Of a stretch of DNA of 64,000 nt, positions 51,644-59,714 are shown piece by piece; position 1 is the first letter of the stretch; every line of letters begins with the position of its first letter. The notes beneath the pieces were generated by a model. The model was not told the DNA's origin, made no database searches, and saw only the letters and a list, made by a program, of their open reading frames with translations. A program made the position numbers and the translations under genes. The DNA lies in assembly GCA_050011535.1 (NCBI GenBank), contig JBEKIX010000002.1, positions 32,867 through 96,866 on the forward strand, read 5' to 3'. This DNA is from JAFNAG01 sp050011535 (GTDB lineage Bacteria > Acidobacteriota > UBA6911).

Positions 51644-51858
51644 AAGCGTACCGCATGCAAGAACAATCGTCGTCTCAAGGCAACAAGGCGTCTGAATACT
51701 ATACGTATCATACGAACGGCTTAGGAATAAAAATGATTTCATCTATGAGCCGCCATTTTCCCTTGCTACGACGGCAGCCGTGAGCAGTCAGAATGCGTTT
51801 TTCACGCGATTCCAGCGGGTGAATTAACGCAGCCCGAAGCCTCAGGTTCCACAAGCTT

Positions 51859-51943
51859 TTGTATAAACAACTGGTACTGGCACTAAATCTTGTATAAAAT
51901 CTGGAAATACTACTTGACAGTATATTTTGATTTTATTATACAA
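51859..51943 (+). promoter_or_regulatory. Near-consensus promoter with three TTGTATAAA-type sites before the ATP-grasp operon
   Basis: TTGACA (51914-51919), exactly 17 bases, TATACA (51937-51942): the best sigma-70 match in the window. TTGTATAAA occurs at 51859-51867 and 51890-51898 (31 bases apart, three helical turns), and once more inverted as ATTATACAA (51935-51943, one mismatch) over the -10. This suggests a repressor or activator operator. The 364-base gap 51602-51965 is AT-rich and holds no gene. Confidence 0.65.
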
Positions 51944-51965
51944 AAGGGGACATTGGAGAGGTTGG

Positions 51966-52988
51966 ATGCGAGTCGGACTGACATATAACTTGAAGCGTGG
52001 CGAACCTGAAGAGGGGCAGGAACCTCCAAGTAGCAGCCGGGAGGCTCAGGCAGAGTGGGACGAGCCGGAAACCGTCCATGCGGTCATAGATGCCATACGG
52101 GAACGCCACGAAGTCCTGCCGATTGACGCCGCAGAAGATCCCTACAATGCCTTGCGCGAGGCGCGGCCCGACATTGTATTCAACATGGCGGAAGGAACAT
52201 TCGGACCCTGCCGTGAAGGTCACATTCCCTCGATTCTCGAGTTTCTGAACATCCCATATACAGCCAGCGACCCATTGACGCTGAGTGTCTGCCTCGACAA
52301 GTCGCGTGCCAAGGAGATCCTCGCGTATCATGCGCTGCCGACGGCCCGCTTTCGTGTTGTTTCCAGCGTGGAACCTTCGTTCAACACCCTGCACTTTCCA
52401 CTTATGGTGAAGCCGCTCTTTGAGGGTTCGAGCATGGGCATCCGGAACGATTCGGTGGTTCAGACACACCAGGAGCTGCACGCCAAGGTGGAGTGGGTCG
52501 TGCGGCGATTCCATCAGCCGGCCATTGTGGAAGAGTTCCTGTCGGGACGAGAGTTCACGGTTGCCATCCTGGGAAACGGCGTGGAAGCCCGGGCACTCCC
52601 GATGGTTGAGGTGCGGTTCGACTCGCTGCCGGCAGGGGTGAATCCCATCTATTCTTATGAAGCCAAGTGGGTATGGGATCAGAGTTCCAAACCGCTTGAG
52701 ATTTTTAGCTGTCCGGCGAAGATAGACGAAAAATTGCGAGCGGCGATCGAGCGCATCTGTCTGGAGGCTTATCGAATCCTGAGATGCCGGGACTGGTGCC
52801 GTATCGACGTACGCCTCGATTCAGCGAACCGTCCGCACATTCTTGAATTGAATCCGCTTCCCGGAATTCTTCCGCGGCCGGAGGACAACTCCTGCTTTCC
52901 GAAAGCGGCTCGGGCGGCGGGCATGTCGTACAACCAACTGATCAACGAAGTCCTTGACATTGCTTGCCGGCGGTACGGAATCTCCTGA
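51966..52988 (+). CDS. D-Ala-D-Ala ligase-like ATP-grasp enzyme, copy 1
   Basis: A 340-residue ATP-grasp protein; ATG 51966 follows GGAGAGG. It joins a carboxylate to an amine with ATP. Ddl-like features: DIVFNMAEGTFGPCREGHIP (N-terminal domain), CLDKSRAKEIL, LMVKPLFEGSSMGI (nucleotide clamp), VEEFLSGREFTVAILG, a YEAKW motif, and the metal/ATP site RIDVRLDSANRPHILELNP. The segment after ELNP is PLPGILPRPEDNSCFPKAAR, unlike the NTxPGMT of true Ddl, so D-alanine is unlikely to be the substrate. First gene of a four-gene operon with a second ATP-grasp, GNAT and a lysine aminomutase. Confidence 0.85.
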   Translation: MRVGLTYNLKRGEPEEGQEPPSSSREAQAEWDEPETVHAVIDAIRERHEVLPIDAAEDPYNALREARPDIVFNMAEGTFGPCREGHIPSILEFLNIPYTASDPLTLSVCLDKSRAKEILAYHALPTARFRVVSSVEPSFNTLHFPLMVKPLFEGSSMGIRNDSVVQTHQELHAKVEWVVRRFHQPAIVEEFLSGREFTVAILGNGVEARALPMVEVRFDSLPAGVNPIYSYEAKWVWDQSSKPLEIFSCPAKIDEKLRAAIERICLEAYRILRCRDWCRIDVRLDSANRPHILELNPLPGILPRPEDNSCFPKAARAAGMSYNQLINEVLDIACRRYGIS

Positions 52989-54034
52989 TGGCACGATCAG
53001 ACTGCATTATCCTTTATAACGCCTCTACCGTCAGGCAGATGCCCTCTTCGGAAGAGAAGATCTATCCGGCAAACCTCCTGCGCGAAGAGGCCGGCGCCAT
53101 CGAAGAGAGTTTGCGCGAGCTCGGCTATGCGCCTTTAGTGCTTGCCATCGATTACTTCACGAAAGATCTCGTGGCAACGATTCAGCGCGTCGCTCCCAAG
53201 TTCATCTTCAACTTGTGCGAAGAGCTTCAGGGAGACTGCGAACTGGAGATGTGTATCGCCGGATTATTCGAGCTCATGAACATTCCGTACACGGGCTCGA
53301 GACCGTTGGCGCTCGGTCTGGCGTTGAACAAATTCCGCGTCAAACAGGTGCTGCGTGCCGCCGGCATCCCTGTGCCGCGAGGCTTTCTCTGCCCGATCGG
53401 ACAGCAGCTCAAACCCCGGGCTCTGGGCCGTTTTCCTGTTTTCGTGAAGCCGGTCCACGAGGACGCGAGCCTAGGAATCAACGCCCACTCGGTCTGCCAC
53501 GATTTCACACAGCTCGAGAGACAAGTCTCATACATCCATCATGTTTATAACCAGGATGCGCTCATCGAGGAATTTTTGGAGGGCAGGGAGTTCAATGTTT
53601 CCATTCTGGGCGGACAGATCGCTCGGGTGCTCGCAATCTCCGAGATCGATTTCAGCAGCATGCCTGATGGCGAACCAAGAATCGTGAGCTATCGTGCAAA
53701 GTGGGACGAAGAGAGTAGCGTCTTTCAGTGCAGCGTTCCGGTCTGTCCCGCGGAGATCCCTCACCGCCTCGAAAGCCGGATCAAGAGCATCGCGATGCGT
53801 AGCTTCCAATGTGTAGGGTGCCGTGACTACGCCAGGGTGGATATGCGCACGGATTCCCTTGGGAACGCGTGCGTGATGGATGTCAATCCTAATCCGGATC
53901 TTTCTCCGCACGCGGGATTCTTCCGCGCGGCGCGGGCGGCGGGCATGACTTACACTGACATGGTCTCGCACATCACTCAATCCGCATTGGAGCGAGTGAC
54001 AAAGGCTCCCTCGACGGCATATGTCTTCTCCTGA
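52988..54034 (+). CDS. D-Ala-D-Ala ligase-like ATP-grasp enzyme, copy 2
   Basis: A 348-residue paralogue, clearly diverged from copy 1. It shows FIFNLCEELQGDCELEMCIA, the LNKFRVKQVLRAAGIPVPRG entry, VFVKPVHEDASLGI, LIEEFLEGREFNVSILGG, SYRAKWDEES and YARVDMRTDSLGNACVMDVN followed by PNPDLSPHAGFFRAARAAGM. The glutamate/asparagine metal ligands are replaced in part: VMDVNPN has Asp where copy 1 has Glu. The start overlaps the copy 1 stop by one base (TGATG). Two different ligases suggest two sequential amide-bond steps or a heterodimer; the substrates are unknown. Confidence 0.85.
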   Translation: MARSDCIILYNASTVRQMPSSEEKIYPANLLREEAGAIEESLRELGYAPLVLAIDYFTKDLVATIQRVAPKFIFNLCEELQGDCELEMCIAGLFELMNIPYTGSRPLALGLALNKFRVKQVLRAAGIPVPRGFLCPIGQQLKPRALGRFPVFVKPVHEDASLGINAHSVCHDFTQLERQVSYIHHVYNQDALIEEFLEGREFNVSILGGQIARVLAISEIDFSSMPDGEPRIVSYRAKWDEESSVFQCSVPVCPAEIPHRLESRIKSIAMRSFQCVGCRDYARVDMRTDSLGNACVMDVNPNPDLSPHAGFFRAARAAGMTYTDMVSHITQSALERVTKAPSTAYVFS

Positions 54035-54521
54035 CTCTCATATACACTCGATTCGCAATCTGGAACCGCGCGATCGCGCCGCGATTGCGAACATCGTGCA
54101 AAGTGTCGGCAATTTCAATCAGGCAGAGATCGAGTGCGCTCTCGAACTGGTCGACGCATGCCTGAACGATACCAATCAGAAGGACTATCGGATCGTCGTG
54201 GATGAGATCGCTGGAGAAGTCTGTGGCTATGCATGCTGGGGACTGGCTCCGCTTACCAAAGGAACATTTGATCTTTATTGGATCGCCGCGCATCCCGGAG
54301 CTCAGGCACGCGGCGTCGGACGCGCCTTGATGGCGCACGTTGAAAACCAGGTGCGCGCGGAGAATGGCAGGCTCCTCATAATTGAAACTTCCTCCAAGGA
54401 ATCATACGGGAATACCGTGGGATTCTATCGCCGCTTGGGATATGAAGAGGCGTCGCGAATACGGGATTTCTACGACGCGGGTGACGATAAGCTGATATTT
54501 GTAAGGAGATTTTCCCGGTAA
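54021..54521 (+). CDS. GNAT-family N-acetyltransferase
   Basis: A 166-residue GNAT. Strand beta-4 and the acetyl-CoA loop are YWIAAHPGAQARGVGRALM (Q-x-x-G-x-G form), followed by LLIIETSSKESYGNTVGFYR and RLGYEEASRIRDFY. It starts inside the end of copy 2 of the ATP-grasp (14-base overlap), so it belongs to the operon. In archaea a lysine 2,3-aminomutase is paired with an acetyltransferase (AblA/AblB) to make N-epsilon-acetyl-beta-lysine. This protein is shorter than AblB, so that role is plausible but not shown. Confidence 0.85.
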   Translation: MSSPDSHIHSIRNLEPRDRAAIANIVQSVGNFNQAEIECALELVDACLNDTNQKDYRIVVDEIAGEVCGYACWGLAPLTKGTFDLYWIAAHPGAQARGVGRALMAHVENQVRAENGRLLIIETSSKESYGNTVGFYRRLGYEEASRIRDFYDAGDDKLIFVRRFSR

Positions 54522-54536
54522 GGAGAATTGTTGTCC

Positions 54537-55622
54537 ATGAAACAGTGGATGCTTGACCTGCGCAACAGCGTCACCAATGGGGAAACGGTCTGCGAGGACT
54601 TCGACGCCGAAAAGGATGAAATCGACGTCGTCCGCGATGTCTATCCAATGCGGATTCCCCGTTATTACTACAACCTGATCCGCGAGAAGGGGGATCCCAT
54701 CTGGATGCAGTCGGTCCCCTCGATCCAGGAGCTCCAGGACATGGACGCTCCCGAGGATCCGCTTCATGAGGATGAAGACAGCCCGGTCACCCGGCTTACC
54801 CACCGGTATCCAGACCGCGTCCTTCTGCTGATCACAGACCGCTGCCCCATGTATTGCCGGTTCTGCACACGCAAACGAATGGTGGGACGAACGAGCGATA
54901 TTACGGAGCGCACCATCGCAATCGGTATCGAGTATATCCGCGCTCACAAGGAAATCCGCGATGTCCTGCTCTCGGGCGGCGACCCGCTGATGGTCAGCGA
55001 CGAAAAGCTCGAGAGCATTATATCGAGGCTGCGTGAAATCCCTCACGTCGAGATCGTACGCCTGGGAACCAGATTCCCTTGCGTTCTCCCGAGCCGGATT
55101 ACGGACGAGCTTTGCAACATGCTCAAGAAGTACCATCCGATATTCGTCAATACACACTTCAACCATCCGCGCGAACTCACTCCGGAAGCCAGAGGCGCGT
55201 GTGAGCGTCTGGCAAACGCGGGCATACCCGTCGGTTGTCAGACCGTGCTGATGAAGGGTGTCAACGACGATCCTGAGGTGATCAAGGAGCTGATGCACAA
55301 GCTCGTGATGGCCCGCGTGCGGCCGTATTACCTCTACCAGACCGATCTCACGCGCGGCACCAACCATTTCCGCACACGTGTTGAGATGGGGCTGCAGATC
55401 ATCCAGGCACTCCGAGGACACACGAGCGGATTTGCAGTCCCCCAATTCGTCATCGATGCTCCCGGCGGCGGCGGCAAGATTCCCTTGATGCCCGAGTATG
55501 TTGTGGGCTTCGACGAAAAGGAAATTGTGCTCAGAAACTTCGAAGGCAGACTCTTCCGTTACCCGCAACCCACGGAAGAGTATGTTCGCGATGTGCGCGA
55601 AATCGAAGTGATCAACTTCTAG
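54537..55622 (+). CDS. Lysine 2,3-aminomutase (KamA family radical SAM)
   Basis: A 361-residue radical-SAM/PLP enzyme; ATG 54537 with AAGGAGA upstream. Cluster Cys103, Cys107, Cys110 (CPMYCRFC); PLP Lys314 in DAPGGGGKIPLMPEY. Asp270 (LYQTDLTRGTNHF) and Asp307 (FVIDAPGG) match the two aspartates that hold the lysine side-chain amine in the Clostridium enzyme; glutamate aminomutases have Lys and Asn there. Conversion of L-lysine to beta-lysine is therefore expected. It is shorter than clostridial KamA at the C-terminus. It is the last gene of the ATP-grasp/GNAT operon. The arginine or EF-P-type (EpmB) roles are less likely because EpmB is usually paired with epmA, absent here. Confidence 0.88.
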   Translation: MKQWMLDLRNSVTNGETVCEDFDAEKDEIDVVRDVYPMRIPRYYYNLIREKGDPIWMQSVPSIQELQDMDAPEDPLHEDEDSPVTRLTHRYPDRVLLLITDRCPMYCRFCTRKRMVGRTSDITERTIAIGIEYIRAHKEIRDVLLSGGDPLMVSDEKLESIISRLREIPHVEIVRLGTRFPCVLPSRITDELCNMLKKYHPIFVNTHFNHPRELTPEARGACERLANAGIPVGCQTVLMKGVNDDPEVIKELMHKLVMARVRPYYLYQTDLTRGTNHFRTRVEMGLQIIQALRGHTSGFAVPQFVIDAPGGGGKIPLMPEYVVGFDEKEIVLRNFEGRLFRYPQPTEEYVRDVREIEVINF

Positions 55623-55632
55623 CGATTGCAGG

Positions 55633-55702
55633 TTGACGATTGACGATTGAAAGCCGGGCAATGCTCCCCGCCCCTGAGCCCGCCAGCTTTCAATCGTCAA
55701 TC
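55633..55702. repeat. Inverted element with heptamer-repeat arms after the kamA operon
   Basis: Left arm TTGACGA-TTGACGA-TTGAAAG (55633-55653); right arm CTTTCAA-TCGTCAA-TC (55687-55702). Stem of 17 perfect base pairs (55638-55654 with 55686-55702) and a 31-base GC-rich loop. It could act as a transcript end structure. The rest of the 240-base gap before pyrG shows no gene. Confidence 0.65.
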
Positions 55703-55862
55703 TGAGATTGTCTGTTTTTTCAATTGCCGCACCGGTCGCCCGTACGCTGGGGATCGAGTAACATTCCAGCAACATTGGCTTGCCTCAGCCGCGACAGGCT
55801 GGTAATCTTGCCCCGTCATTTCCGGGAAATCAAAGACGCAATCGAGTCAAGATGGGGAACGT

Positions 55863-57509
55863 ATGAAATTTATATTTGTGACGGGAGGCGTGCTTTCGTC
55901 GCTTGGAAAGGGGCTGGCCAGCGCTTCGATTGGATGCCTGTTGGAAGCGCGCGGATACAAAATCAATTTCCTCAAACTGGATCCCTACATCAATGTCGAT
56001 CCGGGTACGATGAGCCCGTTTCAGCACGGCGAAGTCTATGTCACCGACGATGGCGCCGAGACCGATCTGGACTTGGGACACTACGAGCGCTTCACCACTG
56101 TGCGCTTGACGCGTGACAATAACTCGACGACCGGAAGAATCTACCTCAATGTGATCGAGAAGGAACGCAAGGGCGAATTCCTGGGCAAGACCGTACAGGT
56201 CATTCCGCACATCACTAACGAAATCAAAAACACGATTCGCCGCGTAGCACAGAATGTCGATGTCGCAATCGTTGAGATCGGCGGGACCGTAGGAGACATT
56301 GAAGGTCTGCCCTTCCTGGAATCGATCCGCCAATTGAGGAATGAGGTGGGTCGTGAAAACTCGCTGTTCATCCACCTGACGCTTGTGCCCTTCATCGGCA
56401 CGTCGGGTGAATTGAAAACCAAGCCGACACAGCACAGCGTCAGGGAGTTGCGAGAGATCGGTATTCAACCCGACATTCTGCTCTGCCGCACAGACCGGCT
56501 GTTGCCGCGCGACATCAAGGCAAAAATCGCACTGTTCTGCAACGTTTCCGAAAAAGAGGTGATCACTGCTCTCGATGTCAAAAATATATATGAGGTTCCG
56601 CTGGTTCTCCACAGCGAAGGACTCGATGGCGCTGTCGTGCGCTACCTGAATCTTCCGGCGCATGAACCCGATTTGAGCCCTTGGGAAAATCTGATTCACC
56701 GACATCAGCATCCGCAGGATCTGGTGCGCATTGGCATCGTCGGCAAGTATGTGGAATATGAGGATTCCTATAAGAGCCTGAATGAGGCACTTTACCATGG
56801 TGGATTGGCACATCGTGTGGAGGTCGTCCCCAAATGGATCGAATCCGAGGGACTCCTGGACGAGACGCTGGATGAGCAACTCTCGGAATACGATGCCATC
56901 CTGGTTCCGGGCGGGTTCGGCAAACGGGGCATCGATGGTATGCTGCGCGCGGTCAGGTTCGCGCGCACGCGCAAGGTGCCGTTCTTCGGCATCTGCCTGG
57001 GAATGGAATGTGCGGTGATCGAATTTGCACGCAGCGTCTGCGGGCTGCAGGCCGACAGCTCTGAATTCGATGCGGCCGCGCCCCATCGCGTTTTTTACAT
57101 GCTGCGCGAACTGCTGGGCACGGATATCATGGGTGGAAACATGCGCCTGGGCGCCTTCCCATGTGTTCTCGACGAGGACTCTCTCGCCTATCGGGTCTAT
57201 GGGAAAAAGGAAATCTCCGAACGACACCGCCACCGTTATGAGTTCAATCGGGAATATGAGGATATTCTTTCCAGTTACGGCATGAAGTTTTCGGGGAATT
57301 CGCCCGACCGCAACTTTGTTGAAATGATGGAACTGCCAGGACACCCGTGGTTCCTGGGTTGTCAATTCCATCCCGAATTCAAATCCAGGCCCCTGGAGCC
57401 TCATCCTCTGTTTGCCGGCTTTATCGGCGCTGCGCTGCAGCATCGGTTGGAACGAAAGTCGGTGCAGCGGGCGCCGCGCGAAGTGGAAGTCAAGGATGCC
57501 CGAGCCTAG
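55863..57509 (+). CDS. pyrG: CTP synthase
   Basis: A 548-residue CTP synthase converting UTP to CTP with glutamine nitrogen. The synthetase half (1-265) shows MKFIFVTGGVLSSLGKGLAS and LDPYINVDPGTMSPFQHGE. The class-I amidotransferase half (about 300-545) shows GGFGKRGIDGML, nucleophile Cys in FGICLGMECAVIEF, and the His-Glu pair in CQFHPEFKSRP. Length is typical. No ribosome site better than GGGGAACGT is present before the ATG. It is followed within 24 bases by kdsA. Confidence 0.97.
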   Translation: MKFIFVTGGVLSSLGKGLASASIGCLLEARGYKINFLKLDPYINVDPGTMSPFQHGEVYVTDDGAETDLDLGHYERFTTVRLTRDNNSTTGRIYLNVIEKERKGEFLGKTVQVIPHITNEIKNTIRRVAQNVDVAIVEIGGTVGDIEGLPFLESIRQLRNEVGRENSLFIHLTLVPFIGTSGELKTKPTQHSVRELREIGIQPDILLCRTDRLLPRDIKAKIALFCNVSEKEVITALDVKNIYEVPLVLHSEGLDGAVVRYLNLPAHEPDLSPWENLIHRHQHPQDLVRIGIVGKYVEYEDSYKSLNEALYHGGLAHRVEVVPKWIESEGLLDETLDEQLSEYDAILVPGGFGKRGIDGMLRAVRFARTRKVPFFGICLGMECAVIEFARSVCGLQADSSEFDAAAPHRVFYMLRELLGTDIMGGNMRLGAFPCVLDEDSLAYRVYGKKEISERHRHRYEFNREYEDILSSYGMKFSGNSPDRNFVEMMELPGHPWFLGCQFHPEFKSRPLEPHPLFAGFIGAALQHRLERKSVQRAPREVEVKDARA

Positions 57510-57533
57510 AATCCAGCACTGCAGCGAAACCTC

Positions 57534-58358
57534 ATGAATCCGGTCACGATTGGCAGCTTGAAACTGAGTCGCGGCGGGCCACCGTTTTTCGTCGCTGGAC
57601 CATGCGTGATCGAGAGCGAAAAACACTGTCTCAAGATCGCTGAAAGACTGGCGGCAATCGCGGAGCGAAGCCGCATCCAACTGATCTTCAAGGCCTCCTA
57701 CGATAAAGCCAACCGCACATCGGCCGGCTCTTTTCGCGGGCCGGGTCTGGCAGAAGGACTGCGGATCCTCGAAAAGGCGCGCGCCGTCAGCGGGCTTCTC
57801 ATTCTGAGCGACGTGCACGAATCCGCGCAGATCGGCGCCGCAGCGCAGGTCCTGGATGTTCTTCAGATTCCAGCGTTTCTCTGCCGGCAGACAGATTTGA
57901 TTCTCGCCGCTGCGCGCAGCGGCCGCGCCGTCAATCTCAAAAAGGGCCAGTTTCTCTCTCCTCTGGAAATGCGCAACGTTCTTGAAAAGGCGCTGTCGAC
58001 AGGTAATCGCAACATTCTGTTGACCGAGCGTGGAACTTTTTTTGGGTACAATAACCTTGTGGTCGACTTTCGTTCTCTCGTCATCATGCGATCGTTCGGG
58101 CAACCGGTGATTTTTGATGCCACCCATAGCGTGCAGACTCCGGGCGGGGCAGGCGACCGGTCCGGTGGACAATCTGAGTTCATTCCTCCTCTGGCGCGCG
58201 CAGCCGTAGCTGCAGGAGTGGACGGGCTTTTTTTCGAAGTGCACGATCATCCCGAGAGAGCGTTATCGGATGGACCCAACGCGCTTCGTTTGCGCTCATT
58301 TCCGCGGCTCGTGCAGGATCTGCTCGAGATTCACGCCACAGTTTGGAGAAAATCATGA
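57534..58358 (+). CDS. kdsA: 3-deoxy-8-phosphooctulonate synthase
   Basis: A 274-residue Kdo8P synthase, condensing PEP with arabinose 5-phosphate. Conserved blocks: FFVAGPCVIESE, IFKASYDKANRTSAGSFRGP, LSDVHESAQ, IPAFLCRQTDLILAA, NLKKGQFLSP, LTERGTFFGYNNLVVDFRSL and FDATHSVQTPG. GACD-type metal residues are consistent with the family, but metal dependence was not resolved. ATG 57534. The end overlaps kdsD (ATGA), so the two Kdo steps are translated together. Confidence 0.95.
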   Translation: MNPVTIGSLKLSRGGPPFFVAGPCVIESEKHCLKIAERLAAIAERSRIQLIFKASYDKANRTSAGSFRGPGLAEGLRILEKARAVSGLLILSDVHESAQIGAAAQVLDVLQIPAFLCRQTDLILAAARSGRAVNLKKGQFLSPLEMRNVLEKALSTGNRNILLTERGTFFGYNNLVVDFRSLVIMRSFGQPVIFDATHSVQTPGGAGDRSGGQSEFIPPLARAAVAAGVDGLFFEVHDHPERALSDGPNALRLRSFPRLVQDLLEIHATVWRKS

Positions 58359-59338
58359 CCCTCCCGGCCGAGCCTGGCGGCGATCCGATAGCCACTGCCA
58401 TACGAGTCTTGGAACTTGAGGCTGAAGCTGTGCGTGCTCTGGCTGCTCGCCTGGACTCTTCTTTTGTGCGTGCCGTGGAGGTTGCTGCTGCGTGCACTGG
58501 AAAGATCGCGGTCACGGGAATGGGCAAATCCGGCATCGTCTGCAAGAAAATCGCCGCCACCTTGAGCAGCACAGGATCGCCGGCTATTTTCCTGCATGCA
58601 GCGGAAGCACTGCACGGTGATGTTGGCCTGCTGGGAAAAAACGATGTTGTGCTCGCAGTCTCAAAGAGCGGAGAAACCAGCGAGATCCTGCAGATTCTCA
58701 ACGTCATCAAAAGGCTCGGCCTGCCGCTGATCGCCATGTCCGGCGACGCCAACTCCTCATTGGCGCGCCTTGCCGATGTGCACTTGAATGTGAGCGTGGT
58801 CGACGAAGCTTGTCCTTTCGGACTGGCTCCCACAACCAGCACCGCGGCGGCGATGGCCATGGGGGATGCACTAGCCATGGCCCTGATGGAACGAAAGGGT
58901 TTTCGCCTGGAAGATTTCGCGAAGTTTCATTCCGCGGGCAGCATTGGCAAAAAGCTGCTCCGCGTTGGCGACCTCATGCATCGCAGCGAGCAAGTACCTC
59001 TGGTAAGCATTTTGACGCCGATGAGCGAGGTGATTTACGAAATGTCACGCAAGTCCTTGGGGATGACGGCCGTAAGCGACGAAAATGGAAAGCTCGCGGG
59101 CGTGATCTCCGACGGAGATCTGCGCCGGCTGCTGCAGCGTTCGCCGGACCCGCTGCACCAGCGGGCAGGCGATTGCATGACTCGAGCGCCCAAGACCATT
59201 GCGGCAGAACAGCCGGCCACGGCAGCGCTCGCCCTGATGGAGGAGCTAAAAATCACCAGTCTGGTGGTCATCGACAGTAACCAAAAGGTGGTGGGGATCA
59301 TCCATATCCACGACCTGTGGCGCACGCAGATGTTCTGA
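58355..59338 (+). CDS. kdsD: Arabinose-5-phosphate isomerase
   Basis: A 327-residue KdsD/KpsF. N-terminal SIS domain (about 30-170): VTGMGKSGIVCKKIAATLSS, VLAVSKSGETSEILQILNVI and CPFGLAPTTSTAAAMAMGD. Two C-terminal CBS domains follow (about 200-325). It makes arabinose 5-phosphate for KdsA. Start ATG 58355 overlaps the kdsA stop and has GGAGA upstream; an in-frame TTG at 58343 is less likely. Confidence 0.94.
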   Translation: MTLPAEPGGDPIATAIRVLELEAEAVRALAARLDSSFVRAVEVAAACTGKIAVTGMGKSGIVCKKIAATLSSTGSPAIFLHAAEALHGDVGLLGKNDVVLAVSKSGETSEILQILNVIKRLGLPLIAMSGDANSSLARLADVHLNVSVVDEACPFGLAPTTSTAAAMAMGDALAMALMERKGFRLEDFAKFHSAGSIGKKLLRVGDLMHRSEQVPLVSILTPMSEVIYEMSRKSLGMTAVSDENGKLAGVISDGDLRRLLQRSPDPLHQRAGDCMTRAPKTIAAEQPATAALALMEELKITSLVVIDSNQKVVGIIHIHDLWRTQMF

Positions 59339-59342
59339 AGCA

Positions 59343-59372
59343 TTGACTTGGCGAAGCCTGATTCGCTAATAT
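59343..59372 (+). promoter_or_regulatory. Candidate promoter for tRNA-Gly
   Basis: TTGACT (59343-59348), 18 bases, TAATAT (59367-59372), about 20 bases before the tRNA 5' end, immediately after kdsD. Confidence 0.5.
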
Positions 59373-59391
59373 GAATGCGGCTTGGAGCCTT

Positions 59392-59466
<75 letters not shown>

Positions 59467-59714
59467 TAGAATCAACAACTTACAGACCTCGGGTGACGTC
59501 CTTTGCACCAGTCTTACTGCACAATTCGGATCCGGCGTATGCGAGTGAGAACCGCCGGACCGACGAGGTTCAACATCCTGAGGTGTGCATAGCCTGTTCG
59601 AGGCTGAGGTCCGGCTGCACGTAGACAGCGCCACGTGGATCGGCACCTTGTTGACGGCGGCGGCCCCAAGCATCCCTGCGAGGTTCGAAGCGGGCAAGCC
59701 AGTAGGACTGCGTT

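Noticed and set aside
54402..55775. 457-codon minus-strand frame across the lysine aminomutase
   Set aside because: Shadow of the KamA gene; no ribosome site and no family features.
55830..58250. 806-codon open frame on the minus strand across pyrG and kdsA
   Set aside because: It lies antisense to two well-conserved enzymes and its translation has no recognisable motif; long antisense frames are expected in GC-rich coding DNA.
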